The notes under the pieces are model-generated. The model had not been told where the DNA came from. It worked only from the letters and a program-made list of their open reading frames with translations, and made no database searches. The position numbers and the translations under genes are program-made. A stretch of DNA of 64,000 bases. Source: Bisporella sp. PMI_857. Its lineage: Eukaryota; Ascomycota; Leotiomycetes; Helotiales; Helotiaceae. The stretch spans positions 186,001-250,000 of the forward strand of contig JAJSPD010000065.1 in NCBI GenBank assembly GCA_021307315.1. Reading direction: 5' to 3'. Position 1 is the first letter of the stretch; the number at the start of each line of letters is the position of its first letter. Positions 46,148 to 57,061 of this stretch are shown here, piece by piece.

Positions 46148-47000
46148 ATGGGTTCAATCAAACCATCTATAACCCTCATCCCATGGGATCCTGAATCGCC
46201 TTCACATGTGGAACGGCTATATCAGCAACGCATCGCATGTCGATGGGACTCTAACTATGTGGAATCATGGCGGGGTCTCCAACGGCAAGGCAAGAAAACC
46301 ATCCAGTTCATCGTCCGTCCCACCTACTTCCCTCCGCCCCATTCCCACTCACAAATTCTCGCAGGTCTTGCCTTTGAGCGATCCCGCCACCGACTCTCAG
46401 CTAGCGAAACACATTGAGGCTTTCCCTCTGGAAAACCTACCAATCCAGGATACAGCTGTATTATTTGGTGGCAAGAGTCGCGATCCGTCCGGAGCGATGT
46501 TCACCCCTGTGGGACACATATCACTAGACCCACAGACCGATAACCCAGGGGAGTATGAGGTCGCAAGTTTTTATGTGTCAAGGGCATTGCAGGGAAGCGG
46601 GTTGGGGAGGGCGACAATGGATACTGTTGAAGGGATGGCGGCAAGCGAGCCGTTGAATGCAAAGACCCTCCTGATATTGACAGGTGCAAAAGAAAATTAT
46701 GTTATGGGGGAGAAATGGATTGCACTTGGGAGGGACCCGCCGACTGTGAGTTTGGTTCCCTCTTTTCTTGCCTTGGAGGAGCTTGTTACAAATGCATTAC
46801 GAGGTTGGATGCATCTATCTTTGGTTTTGATATAACGAAGGTCATGTGCTAATTATTTTACGCAGCTTTTGAACCAAGACTAGTATCAGAGGAGAGGATA
46901 TCATATATATGGCCGGATTGAGAAGCGTTGGGATGAGGCGGATAGCACAGGGAAGTTGTGGTACACGGATGCAGTCAAGATGCGGAAAGATATCAGATGA
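46148..47000 (+). pseudogene. GNAT-family N-acetyltransferase, one premature stop
   Basis: Exons: 46148-46312, 46365-46745 and 46866-47000. All three join in phase and would give 226 codons. The fungal GNAT pattern is present: MGSIKPSITLIPWDPES, YQQRIACRWDSNYVESW, the core strand VGHISLDPQTDNPGEYEV, ASFYVSRALQGSGLGRATMD (acetyl-CoA loop) and a C-terminal block GYHIYGRIEKRWDEADSTGK ending MRKDIR. A TAG at 46881-46883 (codon 188) falls where the family has Trp (DWYQRRGY), so a single TGG-to-TAG change explains it. The stop removes the last about 39 residues, including part of the fold. The first intron donor (GTCCGT) is weak. It may be a recent pseudogene, a strain-specific null or a base-call error; everything else is intact. 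Confidence 0.75.
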
Positions 47001-48752
47001 TTCCAAGAAGTATAGAGAATTGTCGCTAATGAGGCTATCCTCCATGTGCCAACGTTGGGTAGGTATTTAACAATTGATTAACATTTCCGAAACCGACTTC
47101 AACCTTTAATATCCCATGAGTCATCGAGCATCCCGATTCGGAAGAGATTTCACCCCCCAGTCTTCTTCTTACATGCACCAACTATTATGGTGCATTCAAA
47201 CGTGCTTTCAAACGTGCTATTCCTATCTACAACTCTTTTCTTCTTTCTGAAGTTTCTCTTTCCTCCTCCTAAAACTCGTTGCCTGGTGTCAGGCGCAGGA
47301 GTGGCAATAAAGGGTTCGGTAGAGCACTAGGTTTCAGCTTATCAATGGTTGGCTAGGGGTATGGAAGGCATAAGTAGAAGGCTTGGAGCGTAGTGGAAAG
47401 GGCAGATATTAGTCTTTGTATCGATAGGAGTTGATTTGTGTCATACTACTCTATCCGCCTTATACCGGGTATCCATACTTAGAACCCTGGGCTGCCTATC
47501 CATTTTAACGCGAAGCAGCAGCATTGCTCTCTAAAAAATTCTATTTAAGTATCTCTTTATTATTCCATATACAACCCTTGCCCTTTGCGCCTAAGCATGG
47601 ACCGCCAGCTGTACGAACATAGAGTACAGATGGAGATGAGAAAGGTGAATCGTAATCCCCTAATTTACAAAAGAAGGAGCGCTTCTGTTCCTCGGGTTCG
47701 AAGCCTGGTTTGCAAAGTATAGGTACACTACGAGAGACGTAATGTTGTGATAAATTGAGGGTTGGTGGAAATAGAAGGGGTAGAAAGATGACGAGAGTGT
47801 GAAGGATAAATGATATATAATAGGTGGAGCGAGACTGCTGAACCGGACCTAACTAATAAAAAGATCAACCCTTGTCTAATATGTTCCGGTTATGGATTTT
47901 ACTCCAGCATTTGAGTAATCGAGTTTTGAGTTTTGGACCTTCATACGGTAGAATGAACAGATCCTTTAGCATTGGCTACATACCTACAATACTTCTTGCT
48001 TCATAACTTCCGACACTATCATGCAGAGCCATTTTTTCACTTCACACTTTCAGATTATCATAATATAAAGTATTTTTGAAGAGATCCATTCATGCTGTCA
48101 CCAAGGTATTTCCACTTCTCCAGATAGTGTAGATACAAAAATGGTTATGGAAGAGCAGGCTGCCGCTTTCTGGTACATGAACAATCAGACACCATTTGAT
48201 GACATCCATGACCTGAGCCATTTCTCAATATTTTTTTCATACGACTTAGTGTAAATTTTGAGAAGGGTGTGAAGCTCTTGCCTTCATAGATCAAGAGAGG
48301 TTGAGTAGTGGTTGCCTTTTGCGTCAGAAGTACTAGCCAACACATCATAGTAGACTTCCTTTCCCTGACGTCTTCGTGTCACTTCCGTAGGCACGCATTT
48401 TTCAGCGTGGAAACGCCTGCCTGTAAGTACGCATTGCGTGGGACGAATTTCCTATGGGTCCATCAATATCTCACGAGAATTGGTGCAGATGCTTTGTGAA
48501 GAAGAGTATCAACTGCTCGGAGCGTGAGCTTCAGAGACTTCTGACCAGGACAATCATGTTAGTCATTTGTAGGCGCTTTCCAGATTCCAATTTAATCTGA
48601 CTTTCCAAATTAGAGCAAGGTATCACAAGCATATATACGACTCGGGACTCATCATGAATCCAATTGCAAGCAGAAAAGATTATGGGACAGTCGCACTGCT
48701 CCCGTTGGTAAAGGCGAGATTAATCTGACAATCTGTATATACAACATCGAGC
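47001..48752. other. intergenic
   Basis: About 1.75 kb with short ORFs only. A B-box-like GGGTTCGAAGCC at about 47695-47706 has no matching tRNA around it. Nothing else is seen. Confidence 0.4.
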
Positions 48753-49097
48753 ATGGTGATCATATCTGGCATCCGAACACTACCAAGTGTACAAATGCCG
48801 GGTCTGAAAAGCCACCGCATATTTCACGTTCAGCCATTCCACCGTTTTCGGCCCACTGCATCGCAGCAACCGCGCCAGATAGGTCAACGACATCCATATA
48901 AGCGTGGACAGCCACAAATCTCCAAAAGATCGGATCGTTTCAGATCATTCATTTCAGATCTCGGTGACCACTTGGTAGTCATCAGCTATGGCTTGTCTCT
49001 TTTGGCATTTGGAGCCGGATTCTATCTAGGATACTATGGGGATGTGTCAAAGTGTGATGTCTGTAAAGCAGACCAGAATTTCATTGCATCTGAATAA
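48753..49097 (+). CDS. hypothetical small protein with one membrane segment, 114 aa
   Basis: The ORF opens with ATG. The N-terminal 80 residues are basic and rich in Arg, Gln and Pro. One hydrophobic segment follows at about residues 73-95 (LVVISYGLSLLAFGAGFYLG), and a short tail holds a CDVC pair. This could be a tail-anchored or mitochondrial inner-membrane protein. No family is recognised and it stands alone in a gene-poor stretch, so it may be chance. Confidence 0.3.
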   Translation: MVIISGIRTLPSVQMPGLKSHRIFHVQPFHRFRPTASQQPRQIGQRHPYKRGQPQISKRSDRFRSFISDLGDHLVVISYGLSLLAFGAGFYLGYYGDVSKCDVCKADQNFIASE

Positions 49098-51938
49098 TAT
49101 AGGCAGAGGAATGGCTTTCTGTGGGACAGAGATCATTCATGAGAAGACAAGAACGAGAACCAAGGAGAAATAGCACCCAGCTGAGCCTTTATCAGCGAAG
49201 TGAACGCACCACATTTGAAAAACAAATGGAATTAAAAATACCGATATTCATACCCGTTTCGATGTATGAATCGAAACGATTCGAATTGGAACACTCAAGT
49301 AAAGTGGTCTCCTTAACTCCCCCACCTATATACAATTTCACTCTCCAGGCAAATTTTCAGCCCTTTTTGTTCTCTTCTACCAGATCTTTAATACTCCGGA
49401 CGTTGTCTTGAAAGCCGCAGAGTCCTGTCTCTAAATCCTCTAACCATGGAGTATGTGGCAAAGCTAACCATGAATCCTATGATGCCAGCTGTTCTAATTA
49501 GCCTCCGCCCCCACCTCCATATCAACAGTTTGTATAGGCATACCTAAAGGGTATACTTCTACTGGTAGAGACTTTAGCCATGTGCGGACTTTCCCTGGAG
49601 ATGAATTCTATATTTATTAGAAATGGACTCGGCTGCTGAGGGGGTTAGACATACGGAAGAGGAGGAAAAGAGCCGTTGTGTAGGACGCATTTGTAGGGCT
49701 TGTGTTGGACGTATCATGCTGGATTTGATATAGCTGTCTTTATGAATGATATACAGGACGTTTATTAAGCTCGTTAGGGAGGAGTTCAATAATCAGTGAG
49801 TGATATCTGGCGAGGTATATTCTTGAAAGGTGTTTGGGTAACCGAGAACGCATTATGTAGGAACTTCACTCAGAGATACATATACATTTTCCCCGGATAT
49901 AGAAGTGTAATCTTGATCGCGCCAAGTGACGTACCATAACGTGACAAACGTGTATTTTACATCCGATTGTGGACAGACAAAGCTGTAAGATGGGGTGATG
50001 TTGACAGGTGGGACGACTCCAAAATAGACATTGTATACGGGTTGGTCGCGCTTCGCCTCCTTTCAAGCTATGCAACTCTTTTCCCGACAATTTCAAAAGA
50101 AAAATACGGGTATTTTCGATACATACTTGCTTCTGATCTCCATCTTGACGACTTCGAAATAAACTTAGACAAATCTATTGTGTTGGAAGGAGGAGCGGTG
50201 CGAAAGCGGCGTAAGGGAAAATCACGCCACAAATCATCTTAGCTGGGACATCGAATCTCCAAGCAGTCGAAAACTGCCAAATCTAGATCAATTTATAATT
50301 CTCAAAACTCGAAGGTATCTCCTTCTTTGTCAAGATATCTTCCAGAGCATAAAGAACATTGGGCTCTCATGTTCCTTGTTGCGAGGGAGTTTAGGTTCGA
50401 TGTATTTAGAGGGTCCGCCGCAATCTCCAAGCAGCTGCCCACGGCTCTCGTTCTTTTCAATGCTCTTCATGCCGCCATACATACAGATCAAAGATCTGGT
50501 CTGCGGCTTGAGATTGTGTCAGGTCTGAAACTAGTCAAGATAATAAGTAGTCATGTGTTGCTCGTCTCTGCGCACTGGCATGACATGACTGCTTTGGTAC
50601 AAACAGCAGTTCACCCATTGCACCAACGTCAATCTGGAATTGGAAACTTGATCGGTAGTCTAGTGGCTATACATTCCAGCTCTACTCAGTGTATCGCATC
50701 TGCTACTGTAGAAATTATCCTTTAAATTGCAGCTTGCTTCGGACTTGACGAACTTCCACTTCTTCTTCATATAGAGTGACCAACTTCGAGGAAGGAATGG
50801 ACCAACACGAAAATATGTATCGATGACAAGTTGCTCGTGATTTCTTTCATTCGTATATTTCAGGGCTCAAATGGCCCGGTGCATATACAGGAAAAAGAAC
50901 CTGCTAAGGTCGAGCATTGTCTTGAAGTACGTGAAGGTTTCAGCAAGTGAGTCTGCGTTCTGATTTTAAGAGTCAACATATCCTTGGAAGCATCATACTA
51001 TTGTCCCAGACTGTACACTAATCTTTCATTTCTTACAGTGATTCAAGCTGTAGCTTAAGGAAATATGAAAGTTGGATGAGAGGCTCGGTTAAACTGTTTG
51101 CCGAGCGTTGAAGCTAGAGGCTCGGCAGGCTGTATAGGGCAAAAAAAAAGAGAAAGAATTGCTCAAAGGATTTCAAGACAAAAGCAGCAGCAGTGAAGTG
51201 AAGTGAAGTGAACTTAGGCTCGGAATGATCCAGGTCGAAACTCTTCTTATCAGTCTGACTGAAATGCAAAAATTATAGTCGTACTGAGGATCGACAGAAA
51301 ATAGGGTTCAAGCCATGTAGTTATTTAAAAGTCCTTTCCGTTTCTTGAAAAAGGAAAAGTTTATACAAGTCGATTTTAGATCGATTCATATGATTCTGTC
51401 ACACAAATCCTTAATCTTTACTTAAGCAAGAGTTCCATTACTTGTATACGTGACAACTCTCCAGAGGGACGTATTGACTTAGCACCAAAAGCGATTACTT
51501 CCGTAACGTTTACGACTCTCTAATACGCCGTTCATCAAGTTCAGTAGGGGAGCTCCATATTATGTGACCCCCACAGCTGGTTCCCCTAGAAGAAAGTAGT
51601 GGTGTCACCAAAGGGAAAAGACGGAAAATGAGGAGGGGAAGACTGCTGAATGGAATGGAAGGGTATTGTGTGTACAATATATACATACGTACACAGGTAG
51701 AGGTGCTTTTACTTTCTTAGCCTTCATCAATGTTAATATATCTCCCCTACACTCTAAAGGTCGGGTAACCATGAATACTTGTGGATCCATATATGTTTAC
51801 ATTTGAGATTGTGTCCCCTAAATATACTCAAACAACATTGCCTTGTGAAGGTAACAATTGAGTTGGTTACTTCTGACTGGCTAAAGTAGGGATTTATGGA
51901 TTATATCTATCATTTAAGTGAGAGATGAAACAAACACA
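49098..51938. other. 2.8 kb gene-poor stretch before tRNA-Val
   Basis: Overlapping plus-strand ORFs at 49967-50242, 50178-50528 and 50327-50725 are open but lack recognisable motifs and a clear splice chain; I do not call them genes. A short tandem run of GTGAA (three to four copies) lies at about 51194-51211. Nothing else is recognised. Confidence 0.4.
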
Positions 51939-52086
51939 AGTTGCATGGTCTAATGGTGTAAGTACATATCTACCAGAATATGGTCGGTTGCATGGATTAC
52001 TGACAATACTGTTATAGTATGATATCTCGTTCACAGTTGTTGAACTCTTTCCGAGATGGTTCTGAGTTCGATCCTCAGTGCAACTA
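51939..52086 (+). tRNA. tRNA-Val(CAC) with a normal intron and a second D-loop insertion
   Basis: With two insertions removed (51958-52017 and 52036-52050), 73 nt fold as a tRNA. The acceptor is AGTTGCA/TGCAACT (7 bp) with discriminator A. The D arm is GTCT-AATGGTTA-TGAT with T13-T22 unpaired, as I recall for yeast tRNA-Val. The anticodon stem is TCTCG/CGAGA and the loop TTCACAC gives anticodon CAC at 52032-52034. The variable loop is TGGTT and the T arm is CTGAG-TTCGATC-CTCAG. The 15-nt insertion sits after position 37, the standard eukaryotic intron site, and can pair with the anticodon side (GTTCA/TGAAC). The 60-nt insertion follows T20 in the D-loop. The A-box before it and the B-box are complete. 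It reads valine GTG codons if processed. Confidence 0.82.
51958..52017 (+). other. 60-nt spliceosomal-intron-like insertion in the tRNA-Val D-loop
   Basis: The insertion begins GTAAGT (a perfect 5' splice site) and ends TTATAG. TACTGAC at 51998-52004 puts a branch A 14 nt before the end, matching fungal spliceosomal introns seen elsewhere in this window. It carries a second copy of the tRNA 5'-end nonamer GTTGCATGG (51987-51995; original at 51940-51948) and a small ACCA/TGGT hairpin. Removing it exactly restores the D-arm. I see no obvious bulge-helix-bulge for the tRNA endonuclease, though I could not fold it by program. Confidence 0.75.
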
Positions 52087-52088
52087 AA

Positions 52089-52116
52089 TTTTTTCCAATT
52101 TTTTCAATTTTTTTTT
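52089..52116 (+). terminator. RNA polymerase III terminators after tRNA-Val
   Basis: Three T-runs of six, six and nine residues begin 3 nt past the discriminator base. This strong terminator array supports Pol III transcription of the interrupted tRNA gene. Confidence 0.85.
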
Positions 52117-52772
52117 AGCTCAGCTGGTTTTATCTCCAAATGCCGTATTTGAGATTTACCTGTGGCGAATTGAATAACTTTTGCTTCGATCTTTTACTGA
52201 GTGAAACCTTTGAGTTCTAACATAAAATATTATTAATTTCCATAATTTTCCATGATATCGTTAAGCAAACTATCCTGCATATTATGATCGTGTAAGCTAG
52301 GTATGACCGACTGTACGACTGAATTGTTAGGTTCATTGTTATTATATCAGAGGAAAATACGGCCGGAGACATCCGGATCCGCACCTTTGATGCTGCCATG
52401 TTGAAACGAATGAGATTGAGGACAGCAAAAGGCGTATCGATAAATATACCAAACGTTAAATTCAAAAAGATATAAGCGAGCTTCGAAGAAAAGTGTTTCA
52501 ATGGGGAAAAAAGGGAGGAATAGAACTATGGTCAAACTAAACTCCAAAGCATGTTCCAGATGCCAAGACCTGAAGGTGCGCAGCCACAGCGTTGAGTTTC
52601 AGGGTCTGAGGAGCAGCATTTGAAGCTGGATGGGAATACTCCTCCTGCATTTTGCTATCCAAAACCACTCTTGCTGCCAATCGCGAACTCACATCTTCGC
52701 TCTGCAGCTTCGCGCATCCACCATTTGCACTTCTTTGCACCAAGTATCCATATCTTTTCCTCTAATTTGGCG
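52117..52772. promoter_or_regulatory. intergenic, coronin promoter side
   Basis: About 650 bases between the tRNA terminators and the coronin start. The last 150 bases are pyrimidine-rich (TTTTCCTCTAATTTGG at about 52755-52770), as in many fungal leaders. Nothing specific beyond that. Confidence 0.4.
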
Positions 52773-54937
52773 ATGGCAGGCCGCTTCGTGCGCGCGTCGA
52801 AATACCGTAAGCCAGCCTCGTCACCCTCGAAAGACACACGATCAAGCTAACAATGTGCAAGGACACGTCTTTGGCAAGTCCACCAAGAAAGAATCATGCT
52901 ATGATAACTTGCACATCAGTCGCAATGCGTGGGACACAAATTTGGTCAAGGTATACAACGTGGATAAACCCTGATGGCATTGCAAGAGCTGATGGTTATT
53001 CCAGGCCAACCCAGAATATATTTCCGTGAATTGGGAGTCTGGTGGAGGAGGCGCATTTGCAGTGATACCGGTCAATGAGAAAGGACGGTTGCCTGAGCAG
53101 ATTCCCCTCTTCAGAGGCCACACATCTGCCGTGCTGGATACGGATTGGTAGGTGAGAGGGACTATAACCGAAGGTATTTGGCTGATACTCAACTAGGAAC
53201 CCATTCAACGACCGCATTATAGCCTCTGCATCTGACGATGGGAAGATCTTTATATGGGAAGTGCCGCAAGGCTTTTCTCTGTATAGTGACGCCGAGGAGC
53301 CTAACGATGTTTCGCCGGTTAGCAGGTTGGCTGGCCATTCGAGGTAGGCGCCAGAATTTAATGAACACATAAGTAGAGTCTGACAATATACAGGAAAGCT
53401 GGACACGTCCTTTTTAACCCTGCTGCCGAGAACATTCTGGCCTCCGCCTCCGGTGACTTCACAATTAAGCTCTGGGATATTGGGACAGGAAAATCGCACC
53501 TCACCCTAAAGCACAAGGACACCATACAAAGCTTATCTTGGAATGCCAACGGAACCTGCCTGGCTACCACTTCTCGGGACAAGGTCATACGTATATGGGA
53601 TGTTCGTCAAGAAAGGGCTGCGCATGAGGTTGCTGGGCATACTGGAGCAAAAGCTAGTAGAGTCGTTTGGATGGGAGAACATGATCGTTTAGCCACCACT
53701 GGCTTTTCTAAGATGAGCGACCGTCAATTAGCATTGTGGGATGCCGGTAGCCCGTCACAACCGATTGGGGGATTTACGACACTGGACTCTATATCTGGTG
53801 TTTGCATGCCGTTCTGGGGTTGGTTTATATACTCTACTCCAGTCTAGAGCTTGACTGACTTGAAATAGATGATGGGACTCAGATGTTATATCTAGCAGGC
53901 AAAGGGTAAGCTTCTTCTGAATCACTAGATAACTTAGGCTAATTGACAAGTGATGGAAACATTCGATACTTTGAATACGAAAACGACAAGTTTGAGTTCT
54001 TGTCTGAGTATAAGTCAGGAGATCCACAGAGAGGTCTTGCATTCGTCCCAAGACGCGGCATCAATGTGAGGGGCTCGATCTTAGAGCGTTGTGAAATGCT
54101 AATCCGTTGTAGGTCCACGAGAATGAGGTCATGAAAGCTTACAAGACCGTAAACGACAGTTATATCGAACCGATTTCGTTCACTGTCCCAAGAAGAGCAG
54201 AGGTATTCCAATCAGATATTTACCCGCCAGCCACTGGAACAAAGCCAGCAGTTTCAGCTGCGGAATGGCTATCTGGCAAGGATGGCGTTCCTTCTAAGAT
54301 CGATCTTGAGAGCATTTATGAAGGAAATGCTCCAGTCGAAGTACCATCAGGTTATAAACCGCCAACCCCAGCATCAGCTCCAACGCCCGCCAAGGCTTCT
54401 TCTCCAGTAAAGAAAGAGCCAGAACCTACACCGGTCCAAAGAGCACCACCGCCGTCCATCTCCGAGCAGAAGGGCTCAATTGCAGCTATGGCCTCCAAAT
54501 TCCAGGATGATGAAGAAGCCAACTCTGATGATGATGCATCTTCGTTTGAAGAGATTTCAAGACCAGCGCAACGCACTGCCCCTGTTGCCCCAAAAGCCGA
54601 TCCGAAGCCTGTCTCACCCATCAAGACTTCTCCTACCAAGGTCTCACCTCCAAAAGCTTCGCCAGGATCACAACCCACTCCTGCCTCTAGACAGAACGTT
54701 ACGTCTCCTGTAGCCACGTCAACTCCTGGTGTCTCTTCCTCGAGCAACGGATCCGTTGAGAGCTCTCTCGAGCAGATCAAGAGCCTTTTAGAGGCGCAGA
54801 CCAAGACGATTACGGCACAGAGCGAGAAGATCAGCAAGCTCGCTCAGGAGGTCGATAGTTTGAAGTCAAAAGTCAATGCAGATGCAGAGAAGAAGGTGAG
54901 AGAACTAGAACTGAAGCTTGAGGCCTATGAGTCTTAG
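52773..54937 (+). CDS. crn1: coronin (actin-binding WD40 protein), 604 aa, 8 exons
   Basis: Exons: 52773-52806, 52862-52950, 53005-53147, 53197-53343, 53394-53818, 53869-53905, 53951-54065 and 54113-54937; total 1815 nt with phases matching. The start MAGRFVRASKYRHVFG is the coronin signature. A beta-propeller of WD repeats follows (WDTNLVKANPEYISVNWESG, GHTSAVLDTDWNPF, ASASGDFTIKLWD, TSRDKVIRIWDVR, DRQLALWD). The conserved coronin extension (SFTVPRRAEVFQSDIYPP) comes after. A Pro/Ser/Lys-rich linker of about 200 residues leads to a C-terminal coiled coil (from SLEQIKSLLEAQTKTI) for oligomerisation and Arp2/3 contact. Coronin bundles actin and regulates Arp2/3 at cortical patches. The gene looks complete. 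Confidence 0.96.
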
Positions 54938-55477
54938 ACCTGGTTCACAGCTTTTTATGATTGAAAGCGAACGATGGAATTATGAATAAAGAAAAAGAAT
55001 GGCAGGATGGCGGCTATTGTTATGGATTAGTGTGTGGATAAGCGGCTTCTGTTGTAGCATACTACGCATGGAGTCAAATGAATGATTACCACGATGTTCT
55101 CGTCAAAGAAATGGCACAGCTTTTTATGCAGTAAGGTCAGCCTTCTCAAGTGAGAATTGTGCGTGAAGTTCAAATTTCCAGCATTCTCCACCCATAACCG
55201 TATCCGTACCCTATAAATCCGAAGGGGGATACTGTCTATCTAGGGTTTGAGAGCCGGGTGCCACCTTCCGAGTCGGGTACTGCCCTTCTCCGCTCCGAGA
55301 CTTGGCTTGTTGTTGATTTGATTTGAGCGCGTCTTGGGGCCATATATATGTATATATACTGCAATCTCTGGAGTATTTCATCGTAAGAGTATCTTTGTCT
55401 TGTATCTTGTGTCTTGCCTTGGTCGATTATTTCCAATTGCATGTTTTCCTGTGCCATTCATTCTGCGGATTTTGGAT
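54938..55477. promoter_or_regulatory. intergenic between coronin and the M28 peptidase
   Basis: 540 bases. A TATATATGTATATATA element at about 55342-55357 lies some 120 bases before the peptidase start and may serve as its TATA region. Nothing else is recognised. Confidence 0.45.
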
Positions 55478-57061
55478 ATGAAGTCTACTGCACTAAATAC
55501 TTGGGGATGGCTTTTGCTGTTGTATAGCAAGACGATTCTCGCCCAAGAACCAGCGTTAAGCTCATCATCTTTACAGGCGCAAATTAAACTGGAAAAGTAC
55601 ATCTCTTCTCAATTTCTTGGCTCCGCTTCTCACACCTACATTCAGTCTGTACTCTGATCTACAAGCTATTGCCGATATAGCAACCGCCAATGGCAATACC
55701 CGTGCTTTTGGCACCTCCGGGTATGCAGCATCCGTCGATTATATTCTATCCAGGGTCTCGTCACTCCCAGGCATGGTCTCCTCTACACAAGACTTCTCCG
55801 CCGTCTACGCCCGCTCCTATATCACAAACTTGACCACGACTGGCGGGATATCCTACCCGGCTTACCCGATCAGCAGCGCACCATCCACACCTTCTACTGG
55901 AATCACCGCTGAGCTGGTGCTTGGTTCACCAGGAACCACGGCATGCAATGCCTCCAGTTATGCAGGCCGCAATGTTCGTGGCAAGATCGTGCTAGTCGAG
56001 CATGCTGCATGTCCTCCGCTTCGTCCGGGGTTTCATGATGGTGTAATGGTCGCAGCTGCCGCGGTAGGGGCGGTCGCTGTTATAGTGTATAATGATATTG
56101 ATTTGGTATTGACAGCAGGGAGTTTGAGTCGTGCTAACAGTAGCGATGTACCAATGGGCTATATCAATCGAAAAGAGGGACTGGAACTCAAAGGACGGTT
56201 GGACAGAGATGAAGAGGTTTTGGCGACGTTGATAGCGTATGAAGTTTTGGATGAGAGGGTCACGCAGAACGTACTTGTGGAGACCGTGGGCGGTGATCCA
56301 GAGAATGTTGTTATGGTAATCCCCGTCTTTCTAGTAACGCCTTTCGCACAAGTACTAAGCGCTCTAGTTTGGTGCGCATCTAGATAGTGTCTCAGCCGGC
56401 CCAGGGATCAACGATAATGGTAGGTTCTCTTCGTTCCCCAATTCTTCTTCCATCAAACTCACTTGATAAACTCCAGCATCCGGTTGTGCCCTTCTCCTTT
56501 CCCTCATCACAGTCGTAACAAGGTACACTCACAATCTCAAACTCCGCTTTGCTTTTTGGGGTGCTGAAGAAAAGGGCATCCTCGGCTCGAGACACTACGT
56601 CAAGGCTCTTCCTTCATCCTCCGCTTCCTCAATCCTCGCATACATAAACTTCGACATGGTCTCTCGCGGCTATTTCGGAGTTTTTGACGGTGACGGGAGC
56701 ACTTTTGGCATCCGCGCTCCTCCTGGCTCAGATACTATCGAGAAATTGTTTGAAGAGGGTCTGAATGGTCAAGGTGTCAATGTCACGGCGGCGCCTTTTA
56801 CAAATGGAACCGATTATGCATCATTTTGGCAAGTGCTTGGTAAGCCAGTTGGAGGGCTATTTACAGGGACCGGAGGTGCTCAGGATCCGTGCTATCACCT
56901 GGCTTGTGATACATTGAGTAATGCGAATGTTACGACACTGACCATTAATGCGAAGGTATGAGTGTTGCTTTATGGAATGAAACTTGCATTAATGGTGCAC
57001 ATAGGCCGCTGCGCATGTTCTTGCCGTGCTGGCGATGGATGGGACGGATATCATACCATGA
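55478..57061 (+). CDS. secreted M28 aminopeptidase (with PA domain), 458 aa, 5 exons
   Basis: Exons: 55478-55596, 55646-56315, 56368-56419, 56477-56955 and 57005-57061; total 1377 nt. A signal peptide covers about residues 1-23 (NTWGWLLLLYSKTILAQ). A protease-associated domain follows (about 110-240, VRGKIVLVEHAACPPLRPGF), then the di-zinc catalytic domain. Metal ligands are all present: His267 (GAHLDS), bridging Asp279 (GINDN), Glu311/312 (WGAEEKG), Asp340 (NFDMVS) and His421 (CYHLACDT). Several N-glycosylation sites (NATS-type NxS/T) suit a secreted or vacuolar protein. The layout matches aminopeptidase Y/leucine aminopeptidase types that trim N-terminal residues from peptides. It is intact. 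Secretion versus vacuole cannot be settled here. Intron 4 is only confirmed by phase and the AAAHVLAVLAMD helix it restores. Confidence 0.93.

Noticed and set aside
47695..47706. B-box-like GGGTTCGAAGCC
   Set aside because: No T stem closes around it and no A-box or acceptor pairing is found nearby.
48145..48348. Minus-strand ORF of 67 codons in the 47-49 kb stretch
   Set aside because: No motif, no splice chain and an ordinary length for a chance ORF.
49967..50725. Three overlapping plus-strand ORFs
   Set aside because: Different frames overlap, with no consistent splice signals or recognisable domain.
51986..52086. tRNA-Val starting at the second GTTGCATGG copy inside the insertion
   Set aside because: It gives an overlong D-loop without the conserved GG and a weaker acceptor end (G-T first pair); the first copy with the 60 nt removed folds far better.
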